Below are positions 1 through 8,447 of a DNA stretch of 64,000 nucleotides, in pieces; within the stretch, counting starts at the first letter, position 1, and each line of letters opens with the position of its first letter. Under the pieces are notes generated by a model. It worked only from the letters and a program-made list of their open reading frames with translations, was not told the origin of the DNA and searched no databases. The DNA comes from Natrinema hispanicum (GTDB taxonomy: Archaea; Halobacteriota; Halobacteria; Halobacteriales; Natrialbaceae). Location of the stretch: contig NZ_SHMP01000007.1 of the NCBI RefSeq assembly GCF_004217335.1, positions 1 to 64,000 of the forward strand, in the 5' to 3' direction. The position numbers were made by a program, and so were the translations under genes.

Positions 1-1539
1 GTAAAATTGGAACGAAGTCTGAATTCACGTTGAGGTCCGCTGAATGAGTCGCCGTTGGCGCTCATTCAGCACCGAGTTCGTACCCTTCTGCCCACATGCG
101 TAGCTTCTGGAGGCCTTTCCACATCGTTTCCCATCCTGGAGGAGGATCTGATCCGCGGTCCAGATACCCGCCAAGCTTCGCTACACTCACAGCGTAGGCT
201 TTCCCGTTCTGGTCTTGCAGTTCTGGAAATTTTGTTTCCAGAACTGCGCGCTCTGCTTCGCTCAACAAGACATCAGGTGCAGTCGAGGTCTCTCCCCGAG
301 CAAGCTCTCGTAACTCCAGGACCTTCCAGGCAATCACCGAGTACAGACTTAGCAAGACTTCCATTCGTTCCCAAGTCTGGAGTTGCCGTTCTTCGATGTT
401 ACAGCCACTCTTCAGCACTTTGTGCCAGTCTTCGATTCGCCAGCGAAGACCATAATAGTCGATGACAGTCAGCGTCTCGTTAAACTCTTCGACCGATTCA
501 GTGGTGAGTAACACCCACTGAATCGGGTCGTCAGTTTCACCGATCTCATCGACTCGTACGACATTTACTGCCACTGAACCGTCTTGATCAGGATTATTCC
601 GCGGCGCACGCAACTCACAGGTTCCCGTTGCAATCGACAGCTCTGCTGTCCTGGCTTCTCGCCCACTTGCCTGTTGAATCTCGATCGTTTTGCGACCTTG
701 CTCGGCAAGGTCGCTGCTCCAGTCAAAGAGTTTCCCAGATTCATCGTTTTCTGTCCAAATCCGTCGGTTTTGGTTGGCTCGAACGATGAATCCAGCGTTC
801 TCTATCTCTTCGACAACGTCTGTATAGAACGCGAATGCATCTGCTCCTCGATCATGAACAAACAACGGGCGAACATCGTCGGCAAGCCAGTTTCTGGCTT
901 GCCTGTCACCACGAGCCCACTTCTCCTGTTCACTCTCCAACGGAATTGGCTCTGATTTCCCGTTTGTCTCATACTTTTTGTCAGCCTGTTGGTCCTCGAT
1001 CAGCGCCTGCTGATCGAGGACCCCTGTCATTCGATGTGTTTGTGGATGAATGCCGATCGTTGAGTGGACTTTGACGCCCTCAAGGTCCATCTCAGAGTTA
1101 CCAATGTCGCCGAGTCCGTCCTTGGATGGATGTCTCGGAAAGACAAGTTCAGTGGTATCGGAGACGATCACGAGTTCGTCTAACTGACTCACTCGTGATC
1201 GTTGTGCTTGCTTGTGAGCGGAGAGGATCTCGTTCGGTTCCACATTCTCATTATCGCAAAATCGGTACGTAGCCTTTGTGGAGGCCCAGTCTTCGCAGGC
1301 AGTTGGGATGGACTCGGCAGGTGAACTGCCGAGTTCATCCCCAAGTTGCACCAGTCGATCGGTGAGGCGCTTGTCTCCGAGATTAGCTGAGCGAAACTCT
1401 GTTCGAATCCAACCTGATACATCCATGTCACACAACTCTCCGTCATCGTCTAAATCAGGCTGCCAACTCCGTGACCCCCGTCCCATTTTCCCGTCTCAAT
1501 TCGTCAGCTACGGGGTTAGAACTTGTGGGTAAGAGACAG
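1..1539 (-). mobile_element. Tn5/IS50-like IS4-family insertion sequence, left end outside window
   Basis: The element carries one transposase gene (62-1426). Its right end is the 19-bp ACTTGTGGGTAAGAGACAG at 1521-1539. Read inward, this matches the published Tn5 outer end at 16 of 19 positions (comparison made from memory). The next base falls inside a tnpB reading frame, which is cut there. No matching second end is seen in bases 1-61, so the element starts upstream of the window. The 9-bp target duplication expected of this group cannot be checked here. Confidence 0.85.
62..1426 (-). CDS. IS4-family (IS50/Tn5 group) DDE transposase
   Basis: Transposase that should cut and paste the surrounding element. 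The N-terminus (WIRTEFRSANLGDKRLTDR) resembles the Tn5 transposase N-terminal domain. The DDE catalytic core is visible: first Asp in IVSDTTELVF, second Asp in FVHDRGADAF, and Glu in the Y-R-E-K signature region YYGLRWRIEDWHKVLKSG. The open frame extends to 1486, but the ATG at 1426 (MDVSGWIR) fits the family start better. About 454 residues, near full length for the group. No frameshift or stop is seen, so it may be active. Confidence 0.88.
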   Translation of the reverse strand: MDVSGWIRTEFRSANLGDKRLTDRLVQLGDELGSSPAESIPTACEDWASTKATYRFCDNENVEPNEILSAHKQAQRSRVSQLDELVIVSDTTELVFPRHPSKDGLGDIGNSEMDLEGVKVHSTIGIHPQTHRMTGVLDQQALIEDQQADKKYETNGKSEPIPLESEQEKWARGDRQARNWLADDVRPLFVHDRGADAFAFYTDVVEEIENAGFIVRANQNRRIWTENDESGKLFDWSSDLAEQGRKTIEIQQASGREARTAELSIATGTCELRAPRNNPDQDGSVAVNVVRVDEIGETDDPIQWVLLTTESVEEFNETLTVIDYYGLRWRIEDWHKVLKSGCNIEERQLQTWERMEVLLSLYSVIAWKVLELRELARGETSTAPDVLLSEAERAVLETKFPELQDQNGKAYAVSVAKLGGYLDRGSDPPPGWETMWKGLQKLRMWAEGYELGAE

Positions 1540-2459
1540 CCGTGAAGATCGAGGTTGCCATGCGAGCCCCAGTTGCGAGACTCGCCGTTCTCGTTATCAC
1601 GGATCCCTTCGAGATCACCGACTACGATGGTCCCGACACCCCTCTCTACGCACTCCGAAACGATCTGTTTCGAGAGGGTATGGAGGAAGTGGGTTCGACG
1701 TTCGGTACGTTTCCGGTCCAACCGAAGGCGCTCGTTCGATCGGCTATCGTCACACTTCGCTTTCTGCTTCCCAAAGTAGTATTCGTCCTCTTTCAGTGCG
1801 TTACCGGGGAAGAGGATCGACTCACTCCCGAACGAAAGCGCGGCGATGTTTGAGATACCGAGATCGACCCCCGCAACACCGTCGCCCGGTGGGTCGGGGT
1901 CGATTGACTTTCGGCAGATGAACTGAAGCCGCCATTCTTCGTACGTGTAGACGGCCCGGACCTGCTGGATATCCCACTCGGTGAGGTCTACGTCGGGACG
2001 GAGCTCGTACTCGCACAGCACGAAGTCCGAACGGTGTTCCTTCAGGTTGCGGCCTTTCGAGAGGCGAACGCGAGTGAACTGTGCATCATGCTTGAAGCCA
2101 GCCGCCTTGAACGTCACAGTAGAACGTGGGTGCGAATCGCCGCGTTTGCGGTAGCCGGGCGGTCGGGCACGGCTATCGCCGTCCCGACGCTTTGCGAACC
2201 AACCAGTGAACGCTTCAGCGAGTTCTTCGAGAACGCGCTGACTGGATTGAGAATGAAGGTCCGTATAGCGTTCGTGGCCTTTGAGTTCAGCTTTGAGTTC
2301 CCCGTCATCGGGGATCTCGCCCGTGTCGTCCCACTGTTCTTGTGCGTAGTAGCGACTGACGTTCCAGAGTTTCGATGCGGCCCATCCGAGTTGATCGAGG
2401 TCATCACCAACCTGCTGTGGGTTGGCAATTGACGCCTCGAAGGTTCGGACGGTACGCAT
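1540..2459 (-). pseudogene. tnpB: IS200/IS605-type TnpB, cut by the Tn5-like IS
   Basis: RNA-guided nuclease of the TnpB (IS1341-type) family. The start (MRTVRTFEASIANPQQ), the helical N-terminal half and the RuvC motif region GVAGVDLGISNIAALSFG are present, as is the conserved IVVGDLEGIRDN segment. The frame follows the family until NWGSHGNLDLHG, then runs into the IS end at 1539. The zinc ribbon and last RuvC acidic residue are therefore lost and the product should be inactive. No TnpA gene lies beside it. Continuation of the gene is expected beyond the left end of the window if the IS was removed. Confidence 0.85.
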
Positions 2460-2656
2460 CTATTTCTGGCTTCATAACCAGTTATAGTCCCGGAGAAGAT
2501 GATAGTACCGCTCCAGTAGAGAATATCCGGCCATGCAATAGGCGATGGATTGTTGCATCAAGTGACGGTGCGCATCCACGCCCTCAAGGACGCGGTATTG
2601 CGCCTGTTCAGCGTATAACGTGTTCTACAAGAGAGACTGGTTAAGTAGACCGGGAG

Positions 2657-2751
2657 CCCCATTTTCGAGTTGTAAATGGGGATGGGGAAGAGATTATATC
2701 AGATGGAAAATTAAAACTCATGAGTCTTCTCCCCCCGTTTTCGAGTTGTAA
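2657..2751 (+). repeat. Origin-type repeats downstream of orc1/cdc6 (two copies)
   Basis: Two copies of CCCCNTTTTCGAGTTGTAA at 2657-2675 and 2733-2751, same orientation as the upstream set at 4557-4881. The repeat is probably the binding site (ORB-like) of the Orc1/Cdc6 protein encoded at 2859-4331. Finding copies on both sides of the gene is unusual enough to suggest two binding clusters or an expanded origin. Confidence 0.75.
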
Positions 2752-2762
2752 AATCCGGGTCG

Positions 2763-2829
2763 CCTCGGGGCCACACCCAGAGGCACGTTGCCTATCACTG
2801 TGAACCGCCTCAGGGTCAAGCCCCGAGGC
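2763..2829. repeat. Hairpin pair resembling IS200/IS605-type ends
   Basis: GC-rich imperfect inverted repeats: GCCTCGGGG...CCAGAGGC at 2763-2783 and GCCTCAGGGTCAAGCCCCGAGGC at 2807-2829. Similar hairpins lie at 62129-62149 and, less well formed, near 10225-10250. Such structures are typical of the right ends of haloarchaeal IS1341-type elements. They may also act as a terminator for the orc1/cdc6 gene, which ends at 2859. Confidence 0.45.
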
Positions 2830-2858
2830 ACTTGCCTTGCTTATCTGTAGAGTCAAGA

Positions 2859-4331
2859 TTAGCTATTGGAACGAAACTTCTTCATTCGTTCTCGAACAAC
2901 AGAGCTGATAGTTGGGTCTTCGTGAGCTAAATCAGCGAATCGAGAGTCTTCACGGATCGTCTCCATGATCGTTTCCGGGTCTTCGGAAAGAGAGAAGTAC
3001 ATGTGTACTCCTCTGCCACGTCCCCTCCCTCGACGCTCGAAGTCTAACACACCGTACGTACTCTGTTCAGTAACGTGATTCACGAAGGTTTCACGGCTGT
3101 ATTTCTCTGCATCCATCGTGTCGGCGATAAACTGATACGTCTTAAATGCGGGACCAGCTGGAATCCACTCCAAGTTTTCTTTCGTATAGTGGGCAGTAGC
3201 CGCCACGGCATATGTGGAGAGCTTCTTCTGTGTCGAAATCCCGCTAATGTGGCGGAGTTTTCGGTTCTCAGTGTATTTCTCCTGTGCCTTGCGAACATCG
3301 GATTCAGTGACTGTATCCGCCCCCCGCCGTTCAGCTAGTTCACCAGCCCATCTGAGAAGGTCAATTGCTTTCCGTGCGTCCCCATGCGTTTGGGAACCGA
3401 ACGCAGCAACAAGTGGAATGACGTCATCTGAAAGAGACTCCGGCTTGAACGCGTCGCGACGGTATTTGAGGATGCTACGCAGTTGCGTCGCATCATAGTC
3501 GTCAAAGAAGATATCATCGGGGTTGTAAGAGCTTTGAGCTCGACTATTGAGATTCTTCATGAAATCTGCATAGTTAGTAATGGTTGTAAGTGAGATCGGA
3601 CCATCAAAGTCGGCGAGCTTTCGGGCCCGTGAAAGCTGGTAGATGAGAGAATTGTACTCTGCCTCCTGATACGGTCCCTCGAGCAGATCGATCTCATCGA
3701 GAATGAATATGACTCCATCGTAATGCTCTCGCATTAGTTCGTACAGGCGTTCGAGTTTTTGATCGGTTGAGACGCCGGTCTGTGGAACACCGGGATCAAC
3801 ACCGAGATCATCAGCGGCGGCTTTGACTAACCGATATACAGCACGATCTGCGGTCTTTGGACCCTCGCAGTTGATCGAAAGAACACCGAACACCTTTCCT
3901 TGGGACTCACACAGTTCGACGATCTGTTTACAGACTGCATGAATAATAAGCGATTTTCCTGTTCCCGAGGGACCACTCAGAAGCATATCCGGGATGCCTT
4001 CGTCCTGGAGGACAGGTTTAAGATTGTCAACGACTCGAGCCAGCTGGTCATCACGACCGACAATACGGTCCTCGTCAATGATGGTGTCTGAGCGAACAAG
4101 ATCTTTATTCGCGAAGACACCACCGGACGACTCAGTCTGAAGTCGCTCTCGGATTGAGATACCGCCGCTTTCATCGTTCATTTCACTTAGGGGCGGGTCA
4201 GTAGTATCTGAGTCGGCCTCGAAGGTTGTTTGAGTCGTTGAGCTAGAGTTTTCGGGGTCAGTGGAGAGAGATTCACGGGCCTTTTCAGCGGCATGATCAT
4301 TCGAATCTTCTGTACGTCTCTCTCGTCCCAT
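2859..4331 (-). CDS. Orc1/Cdc6-family replication initiator (AAA+ ATPase)
   Basis: Replication initiation protein that binds origin repeats and is expected to load the MCM helicase. About 490 residues. Walker A is GPSGTGKS at residues 120-127 and Walker B is FILDEID at about 208-214. The AAA+ lid and sensor 2 region (THGDARKAIDLLRWAG) and a C-terminal winged-helix region with an RGRGRGRG stretch follow. The N-terminal 80 residues are polar and low in complexity, common in plasmid-borne paralogues. A TATA-like element at about 4353-4362 sits about 27 bp upstream of the ATG. It lies beside a degenerate origin repeat near 4370-4385, so autoregulation is plausible. The exact subfamily is not resolved. 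Confidence 0.93.
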   Translation of the reverse strand: MGRERRTEDSNDHAAEKARESLSTDPENSSSTTQTTFEADSDTTDPPLSEMNDESGGISIRERLQTESSGGVFANKDLVRSDTIIDEDRIVGRDDQLARVVDNLKPVLQDEGIPDMLLSGPSGTGKSLIIHAVCKQIVELCESQGKVFGVLSINCEGPKTADRAVYRLVKAAADDLGVDPGVPQTGVSTDQKLERLYELMREHYDGVIFILDEIDLLEGPYQEAEYNSLIYQLSRARKLADFDGPISLTTITNYADFMKNLNSRAQSSYNPDDIFFDDYDATQLRSILKYRRDAFKPESLSDDVIPLVAAFGSQTHGDARKAIDLLRWAGELAERRGADTVTESDVRKAQEKYTENRKLRHISGISTQKKLSTYAVAATAHYTKENLEWIPAGPAFKTYQFIADTMDAEKYSRETFVNHVTEQSTYGVLDFERRGRGRGRGVHMYFSLSEDPETIMETIREDSRFADLAHEDPTISSVVRERMKKFRSNS

Positions 4332-4466
4332 TATGCCTCCCCTCGGACTCTGGGTATAAAAAAGTAGACCATTGTGGAGTTGTAACCAGCCGGAAACAGG
4401 TCCACTACCGACTATAAGGGCGTATTTGTAGAGTTAGCCAAAGACCGTCTTCGAAATCTATCGCCT

Positions 4467-5214
4467 CCGTTGTCGATTTGTAAGGGACGTGTATTCATCA
4501 AAAGGCAAAACAAGTACTCTCGAAACAGTTGGCCATGAACTTCGAACGTAAACCCACCCCGTTTTCGAGTTGTAAGATCCCGTCAGAAGGTCGGTGTGCC
4601 TTCTGACCGACCCCATTTTCGAGTTGTAATAGGCGAATCTATTAGTTCATCAAGAAGTCATGAGTAAAACACAATCAGAATAACATGAGCTAATATCTAT
4701 ATTATAGATGTCACATCACACCCCCCGTTTTCGAGTTGTAAACTCCGTAATTGAGTCGGTAGAACAACTTACGCAAGAGATATTCATGATTGATACTAGT
4801 GATATCTTATTGATAGAACGGTGCTTGGCCAACGGATTTGTCTCAATCAATCTACCCACTCCCCCCTTTTTCGAGTTGTAAGTCGTTTCGAGAGAGGAGG
4901 GGATAAGTAGAGCAAAAGGATCTGATTTAGCAAATAGAAGGATTAGAGTGCCTGAGTTGCTAGTATTCTTAATCTCAAGAACACACAAACGATCCAAGGT
5001 TAGAATATCTAATTAATACATTTAGATAGGATCTAAGTCTAGTACGGATTTGGTTGAACAACATTTCACATAAAACTTTGCATTATTAAGAGTATACGAG
5101 AAAATTGGTCTCTTAGGAATGCTATCCGGTGAATACGGCAGAATCTCTCTTTCATAGGATATTCTTCGAGGTTTCTCTCCCCCTCTGTATTGAGTTTACA
5201 ACTCGAAAAAGGGG
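4467..5214. repeat. Putative replication origin: origin repeats and AT-rich unwinding region
   Basis: Intact copies of CCCCNTTTTCGAGTTGTAA lie at 4557-4575, 4611-4629, 4723-4741 and 4863-4881, all on the plus strand. One copy lies in inverted orientation at 5196-5214. A degenerate copy is at 4467-4483 and a weak one near 4370-4385. Between 4882 and 5195 the sequence is strongly AT-rich and has no convincing gene, as expected of a duplex unwinding element flanked by inverted binding sites. A small hairpin (TCAGAAGG...CCTTCTGA) lies between the first two intact copies. The layout matches haloarchaeal origins next to orc1/cdc6 genes. Confidence 0.8.
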
Positions 5215-5290
5215 GGAGAGGGTTTGTAAGTTCTATTTCATCTTCTGAACGGGTGACATGCCGGTTGGCGGATTCCAGCTGTAAGAGTAC

Positions 5291-5491
5291 TTGACGCATA
5301 TCACTGCGCGTGCTCGAGGACTTGTTAAACATCCACGGGGTGTCAGAGTCCGAGCTGACATCAACACGGCTGCAAACATCGCCGATCGCGTTGATCTCTG
5401 TGGAGGGAGTGTTTGTAAACCAGGACGTGATGACTCGCTACATGGTGAAGCACTCTTTGCGGAATTAAAGCCACCGCGAGTTGAGTGCTAG
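5291..5491 (+). pseudogene. Probable TnpB C-terminal fragment
   Basis: The reading frame includes VRVRADINTAANIADR, which resembles the end of the TnpB zinc-ribbon region (the ADxNxAxNIA segment), followed by the usual polar tail. The rest of the gene is absent, so this is a remnant. It lies just beyond the origin. The opposite orientation to the tnpB at 1540 and the different sequence suggest a separate element. Confidence 0.5.
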
Positions 5492-6104
5492 AACTACACC
5501 GACAACGCTCGTGGCGTTAGGGCTGAACTCTCTCCGGTCATAAGCCAACTTTCAGCACGTGTTTAAGATAATTGACTAGATAGTATGTTCGGTAATACTG
5601 TCTAGTATTACTGACTAGCATTACTATCTTGTCTGGCTACATATTCTACACACGTGAATCAAGGCGGAATTCTTGCGATTGAGATGGATCCGCAAGATGG
5701 CACTCTCACCAATCACTTCGGTCAGATTCCACGCGCTCAAGTAACGGCAATCTCGAGAACTCGAAGATCGGCGCAAGACAGCGGGCGTGATGGTCGTAGG
5801 ATACTGGACGCAATGATGGTTGTTGTGTACTGTTCGGACGTTCTCGCACTTCTAGAGACACTGGACGTATTGGAGTGCGTGTTCTAGTTGATCGAGCAAA
5901 CACGATATACGACAGAAACCTAGGGTGGGGCTACGGAAATGACGGAAGTAAGCTGCTACGTCTTGAAGGGCGTGGCATTCAGCGTGGACTTTTGTTTAAC
6001 CGATAAGGGGATAGGCGAATACTCTCCATTTACTCGATTGACCACTTTCCCTGCCAGATTCGGCCAGAGAAGGAGTCCAGAGCGGCAGTAGCTGTGGGAG
6101 GATA
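5492..6104. pseudogene. Decayed copy of the partition operator and parA start
   Basis: Bases 5595-5640 repeat the operator region found at 6625-6673 almost base for base (TAGTATTACTGACTAG, then TATCTTGTCTGGCTA). At 5654-5727 the translation (NQGGILAIEMDPQDGTLTNHFG) matches residues 28-50 of the ParA encoded at 6714. The segment with the Walker A motif is deleted and the frame then decays. The remainder to 6104 holds no gene I can support. Confidence 0.75.
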
Positions 6105-6548
6105 TCAGTTCGAAGCAAAGATATTGGTCGCGACCCAGACAAGGACCTCCTCGCCGTCCTGATTGTGTGCGACCGTCTTATTCCGAACATAGCCACGATC
6201 ATCGCGGCTCTCCGATGGACGCGTTTCGAGAATCTCGTTCGAAACAGTAAGCGTATCGCCCGCCCGAACCGGGTTCTGCCACCGGAGCTCATCCAGGCCA
6301 AGCCCACCCATACTCGCAGCTTCATTGAGGAATTCGTCTGCGAGGAGCCGCATGCAGACGCTGGCAGTGTACCAACCGCTCGCGATTACCCCACCAAAGA
6401 TGGAGTCCCGAGCAGCCTCCTCGTCAACGTGGATCGGCTGCGGATCATACCGTCGTGCGAACTCCATCATCTCATTCTCTGGGACAGTATAACTACCGAG
6501 TTCTCGTCGTTGACCTTTCTCCAGGTCCTCGAAATACAGATCTGCCAT
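6105..6548 (-). CDS. MaoC-family (R)-hydratase-like protein
   Basis: Single hot-dog domain protein of 147 residues, the usual length for (R)-specific enoyl-CoA hydratases. The hydratase signature is present: Asp and His in YDPQPIHVDEEAA (about residues 34-46), followed by FGGVIASGWYTAS. It would hydrate trans-2-enoyl-CoA esters. Related haloarchaeal proteins take part in polyhydroxyalkanoate or fatty acid metabolism. It is a lone metabolic gene between two partition modules, transcribed away from parA. The 165 bp to parA hold the partition operator and probably both promoters. Confidence 0.88.
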   Translation of the reverse strand: MADLYFEDLEKGQRRELGSYTVPENEMMEFARRYDPQPIHVDEEAARDSIFGGVIASGWYTASVCMRLLADEFLNEAASMGGLGLDELRWQNPVRAGDTLTVSNEILETRPSESRDDRGYVRNKTVAHNQDGEEVLVWVATNIFASN

Positions 6549-6624
6549 TTCCGCTGTACAGTTCTCTTTCCCAATAAAAACTTCTCCGTAATAGTGCCAG
6601 CATTCAGAAGCGGCTGATTAGTCT

Positions 6625-6673
6625 GACTAGTAACACTGGTCAGTATTACTGACCAGCAATACTGTCTTGTCTG
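6625..6673. promoter_or_regulatory. Partition operator / centromere-like repeat upstream of parA
   Basis: Contains TGGTCAGTATTACTGACCA (6637-6655), a perfect 19-bp palindrome with one central base, flanked by half-site copies (GACTAGTAACACTGG before, CAGCAATACTGTC after). A TATA-like element (TTTTTATA) lies at about 6681-6688, about 27 bp from the parA ATG. The same motif recurs at 5605-5620, within the downstream gene, and at 8287-8324. I infer it is the binding site of the partner protein or of ParA, serving autoregulation, segregation or both. Confidence 0.75.
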
Positions 6674-6713
6674 GCTAGTATTTTTATATGGGGAGACCAT
6701 CTGCTTAGCGTGT

Positions 6714-7577
6714 ATGATTCCGTATACAGTCTGGTCCGAGGCGGGTGGCGTCGGAAAGACGACGCTTGCGGCTAACCTCATGCGTGCGCACGCGAATCAA
6801 GGAACGAAAGTTCTCGGGATCGATATGGATCCGCAGGATGGCGGCCTAACCAATCACTTCGGTCTCGATGATCTGAAAGCTGATAGCGAGGCTGACAATC
6901 TCGTGCTCCATATGGTCGACCGACCACGAGGCGATTTTCATGACCTCATCCAGTCGACTGAAGGCGTCGATCTCGTTCCAAGCCACAATAATCTCGGCAA
7001 CCTTGCTGATCTCCTCGCGACGGCCAAGGAACTCGAGGACCAGACGAGTCTCGAGGGGGAGTTTGAGAAGGAAAAGCAGCTCCGACGGGTCCTCGTCGAC
7101 GCTGGTGTCCCATCGGAATACGACGTTATCATCATTGACCCACCAGCGTCTGAGGGACAACACCTGTACAACGCGGTTTACGCAACGTCGAACCTTCTCA
7201 TCCCCTTCGAACCATCTCCGAAAGGCGAACGGAGTGTTCAGGGCCTCCGTGATGTGGTGAGCGGCCTCGAGACTGAACTCGGAGATATCGACGTCGGTGT
7301 TCTCGGTGCCGTCCCGAACAAGGTCAAGGGGACGAACGTGAACCAGAAATATCTCAATGCACTCGAGGAGGAGTCGCTACCGATCGCCCCTGTGTCGATT
7401 GGCGAGCGTGGATCGATGCTTGGTGATGCGTGGGACAACCAAGTGTCGATCTACGAACTCGCGGAGAACGATGACTACCGCGATCTTCGCGATTACGAAG
7501 AACCGACGCTCGAGAAGTTTGACGAGCTAGCCGAATTCATTGCCGATCAATTTGCGACGACAGAGGTCACAGCATGA
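6714..7577 (+). CDS. parA: ParA-family partition ATPase
   Basis: ATPase of the ParA/Soj type for plasmid partitioning, 287 residues. The P-loop is SEAGGVGKTTLAANL at residues 8-22. The A' motif is IDMDPQDGG at about 36-44 and the Walker B region is VIIIDPPAS. The signature lysine of the classical KGGxGKT motif is replaced (EAGGVGKT), as I recall for other haloarchaeal plasmid and phage ParA proteins. There is no N-terminal DNA-binding domain, so operator binding should rest with the partner. The stop overlaps the next gene's start (ATGA), so the two are translationally coupled. Confidence 0.93.
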   Translation: MIPYTVWSEAGGVGKTTLAANLMRAHANQGTKVLGIDMDPQDGGLTNHFGLDDLKADSEADNLVLHMVDRPRGDFHDLIQSTEGVDLVPSHNNLGNLADLLATAKELEDQTSLEGEFEKEKQLRRVLVDAGVPSEYDVIIIDPPASEGQHLYNAVYATSNLLIPFEPSPKGERSVQGLRDVVSGLETELGDIDVGVLGAVPNKVKGTNVNQKYLNALEEESLPIAPVSIGERGSMLGDAWDNQVSIYELAENDDYRDLRDYEEPTLEKFDELAEFIADQFATTEVTA

Positions 7578-8068
7578 AATCTGGTGGCCAAAACCCGTTT
7601 GCTGACGAGACTGAGCAGAGTGACCAACCAGAGGAACAGGAAGAAGAAGTCAGTACTACTGGCCAGTCAGAGGAACAGGAAAAGGTAGTCAGTAACACTG
7701 GTAATACTGATCAGTCTGACCAAGCTGGTGGGCAAAAAGATACAGTCAGTAATACTGGACAGACTGACCAGGTCGATCTGGAAGAAAACCCGGCGCAGTC
7801 TGGAAGTAATACCAGTCAGTTTGACCGATCAGACTTACCACGAATAGTTGTTAGAGACTCAGTCAAAGAAGACCGTGATGGGGGTGTGCACCAACTGTTC
7901 GTCTACCAGGATACCGAGGATAAAGAGAAACAGGCACGCCGTGATCTTGAGGACCGATTTGACGATGATCTCTACAAGCTCGATGCTCGAGAAGCGATAT
8001 ACCTCGCCGGGATGCAAAATTTAGACGACGCCGAGGATATTCTCCGCGAGTGGGGTATGGACTTCTAA
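7574..8068 (+). CDS. ParA-operon partner (putative centromere-binding protein) with operator-encoded peptide repeats
   Basis: Acidic 164-residue protein coupled to parA. The N-terminal 90 residues are polar and repetitive (VSTTGQ, VSNTGN, VSNTGQTDQ, GSNTSQ). The DNA for these repeats (7649-7666, 7688-7714, 7745-7771, 7806-7819) is the same AGTAATACTGG motif as the upstream operator. The C-terminal half, from about LPRIVVRDSV to REWGMDF, is non-repetitive and probably the folded part. I recognise no ParB domain. By position it is the adaptor or centromere-binding protein. The repeats may exist because the DNA, not the peptide, is selected. Confidence 0.75.
   Translation: MKSGGQNPFADETEQSDQPEEQEEEVSTTGQSEEQEKVVSNTGNTDQSDQAGGQKDTVSNTGQTDQVDLEENPAQSGSNTSQFDRSDLPRIVVRDSVKEDRDGGVHQLFVYQDTEDKEKQARRDLEDRFDDDLYKLDAREAIYLAGMQNLDDAEDILREWGMDF
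7649..7819 (+). repeat. Partition motif repeated inside the parA partner gene
   Basis: Four copies of a motif close to GTCAGTAATACTGGNCAG: 7649-7666, 7688-7714 (a double copy ending ACTGATCAG), 7745-7771 (followed by ACTGACCAG) and 7806-7819. Spacing between copies is about 39, 57 and 60 bp. All lie in the same reading frame of the coding sequence. They resemble the palindrome at 6637-6655 upstream of the operon. Confidence 0.8.
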
Positions 8069-8447
8069 CGCTTTCTTTTCCTTAGACCGGCCAATCCGAA
8101 AGCTGACTGTGATGTGACTTGAGCATACCGTCATCGTGTCGCAACACCGATGAGGATCCCCCTTGTCAGAAGTGGCGTATCGAAGTTGGCAATCCCGATT
8201 ACAGCAAGGCAGAATGTGAGGACGCCAGCAGTATCGACTGGACTTGCAACTATTCCTCGAGAGGAAGAAGACCTGACGCCATCGGGAAGTAATACTGGCC
8301 AGTTAAACTGATCAGTATTACCCAAAACACTGTTAGGGTCTCTGTCAAAGAAGGCCGTGATGGGGCGTGCATCAACTGTTCGTCTACCAAGATACCGTGG
8401 ACAAAGAGAAACGGACATGCCTCGATTTCGAGCAGCGATCGTGACTA
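8069..8447. pseudogene. Decayed copy of the parA partner gene with its operator motif
   Basis: Bases 8287-8324 hold an inverted pair of the partition motif (AAGTAATACTGGCCAG and CTGATCAGTATTACCC). The next about 100 bp (8338-8440) match 7855-7950 in the partner gene (SVKEDRDGG and HQLFVYQDT coding region) with base losses and frameshifts. This is a relic of a duplicated partition module. The 200 bp before it hold no gene I can support. Confidence 0.7.

Noticed and set aside
7649..7819. Possible CRISPR array from the spaced repeats
   Set aside because: Repeats are short, uneven and in frame within a coding sequence, with no cas genes nearby. The partition operator explains them better.
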